The position numbers and the translations under genes were made by a program. Shown piece by piece: positions 54,581-54,605 of a stretch of 54,605 nt of DNA. The notes under the pieces are model-generated. The model was given only the letters and a program-made list of their open reading frames with translations. It did not search any database and was not told the origin of the DNA. Position 1 is the first letter of the stretch. The number at the start of each line of letters is the position of its first letter. Location: the IMG/VR virus record IMGVR_UViG_3300040801_004428, positions 64,001 through 118,605 of that record; one strand, 5' to 3'. This DNA is from a virus.

Positions 54581-54605
54581 TGTGGTACCTAGTTTGTTTT
54601 TTTCA
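54581..54605 (-). promoter_or_regulatory. A-run linker at right edge
   Basis: Minus strand TGAAAAAAACAAACTAGG; its core is cut by the window edge. Confidence 0.35.

Overview
The window is a stretch of a large contractile-tailed bacteriophage genome. The clearest markers are a terminase large subunit (35169-36911, -), tail sheath (5943-8543, -), a tail-tube-like protein (37377-37835, -), a gp25/GPW-like baseplate wedge protein (3619-3990, +), a gp5/gpV-like OB-fold spike protein (438-1058, +), a CIS-tube/LysM-adaptor-like protein (39153-41219, -) and a 1193-aa hub with cell-wall-hydrolase segments (44584-48165, +). The host cannot be read directly. A sulfotransferase-like gene and SwmB/Ig-like repeats hint weakly at a cyanobacterial host. 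Portal and major capsid genes were not recognised here.

Layout. 1-4.2 kb: baseplate genes and four tagged genes (defined below). 4-5.9 kb: small unknown genes. 5.9-8.5 kb: sheath. 8.6-13 kb: small, probably early genes, a sulfotransferase-like gene and stem-loop repeats. 13-19 kb: a tagged gene, a DUF3223/HNH-like protein, an ATP-dependent DNA ligase, a tagged two-TM protein and a tagged family-A-like polymerase. 18.9-21.7 kb: tandem unknown genes, a lipoprotein and a structured RNA. 21.7-27.6 kb: a tagged metalloprotease, a 75-nt tRNA/tmRNA-like RNA, a Gp37-like protein and small genes. 27.6-41.2 kb: a leftward late operon of tail-tube genes, terminase and five consecutive tagged proteins. 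41.3-48.2 kb: a rightward late operon of three tagged metalloproteases and the hub. 48.2-54.6 kb: a second bank of small, paralogous, probably early genes.

Main discovery candidate. Seventeen proteins carry the same four-cysteine tag, C-x6-C-x3-C-x6-C with core G(N/K)KxCGxRC(I/V)P, usually in the first 30 residues and often followed by one or two Ala/Gly-rich hydrophobic helices. Behind the tag lie unrelated modules: four HExxH metallopeptidases, two LRAT-like NC-domain proteins, a DEDDh exonuclease, a family-A-like polymerase and several unknown domains. Most sit in late operons among virion genes. I infer a sorting or packaging tag for proteins carried in the particle and delivered with the DNA; this is untested.

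Two regulatory signals divide the genes. A GGTAATA box (extended -10 type) lies about 19-42 nt upstream of the ATG of virion and tagged transcription units. A different linker, about TGGTGTACGTGA followed by an A-run and ACC, joins nearly all the small unknown genes, often preceded by a stem-loop. It resembles the mobile promoter/stem-loop cassettes known from T4-type phages. Two linker-flanked stretches without genes (12124-12207 and 21598-21711, -) fold into strong structures and look like phage small RNAs.
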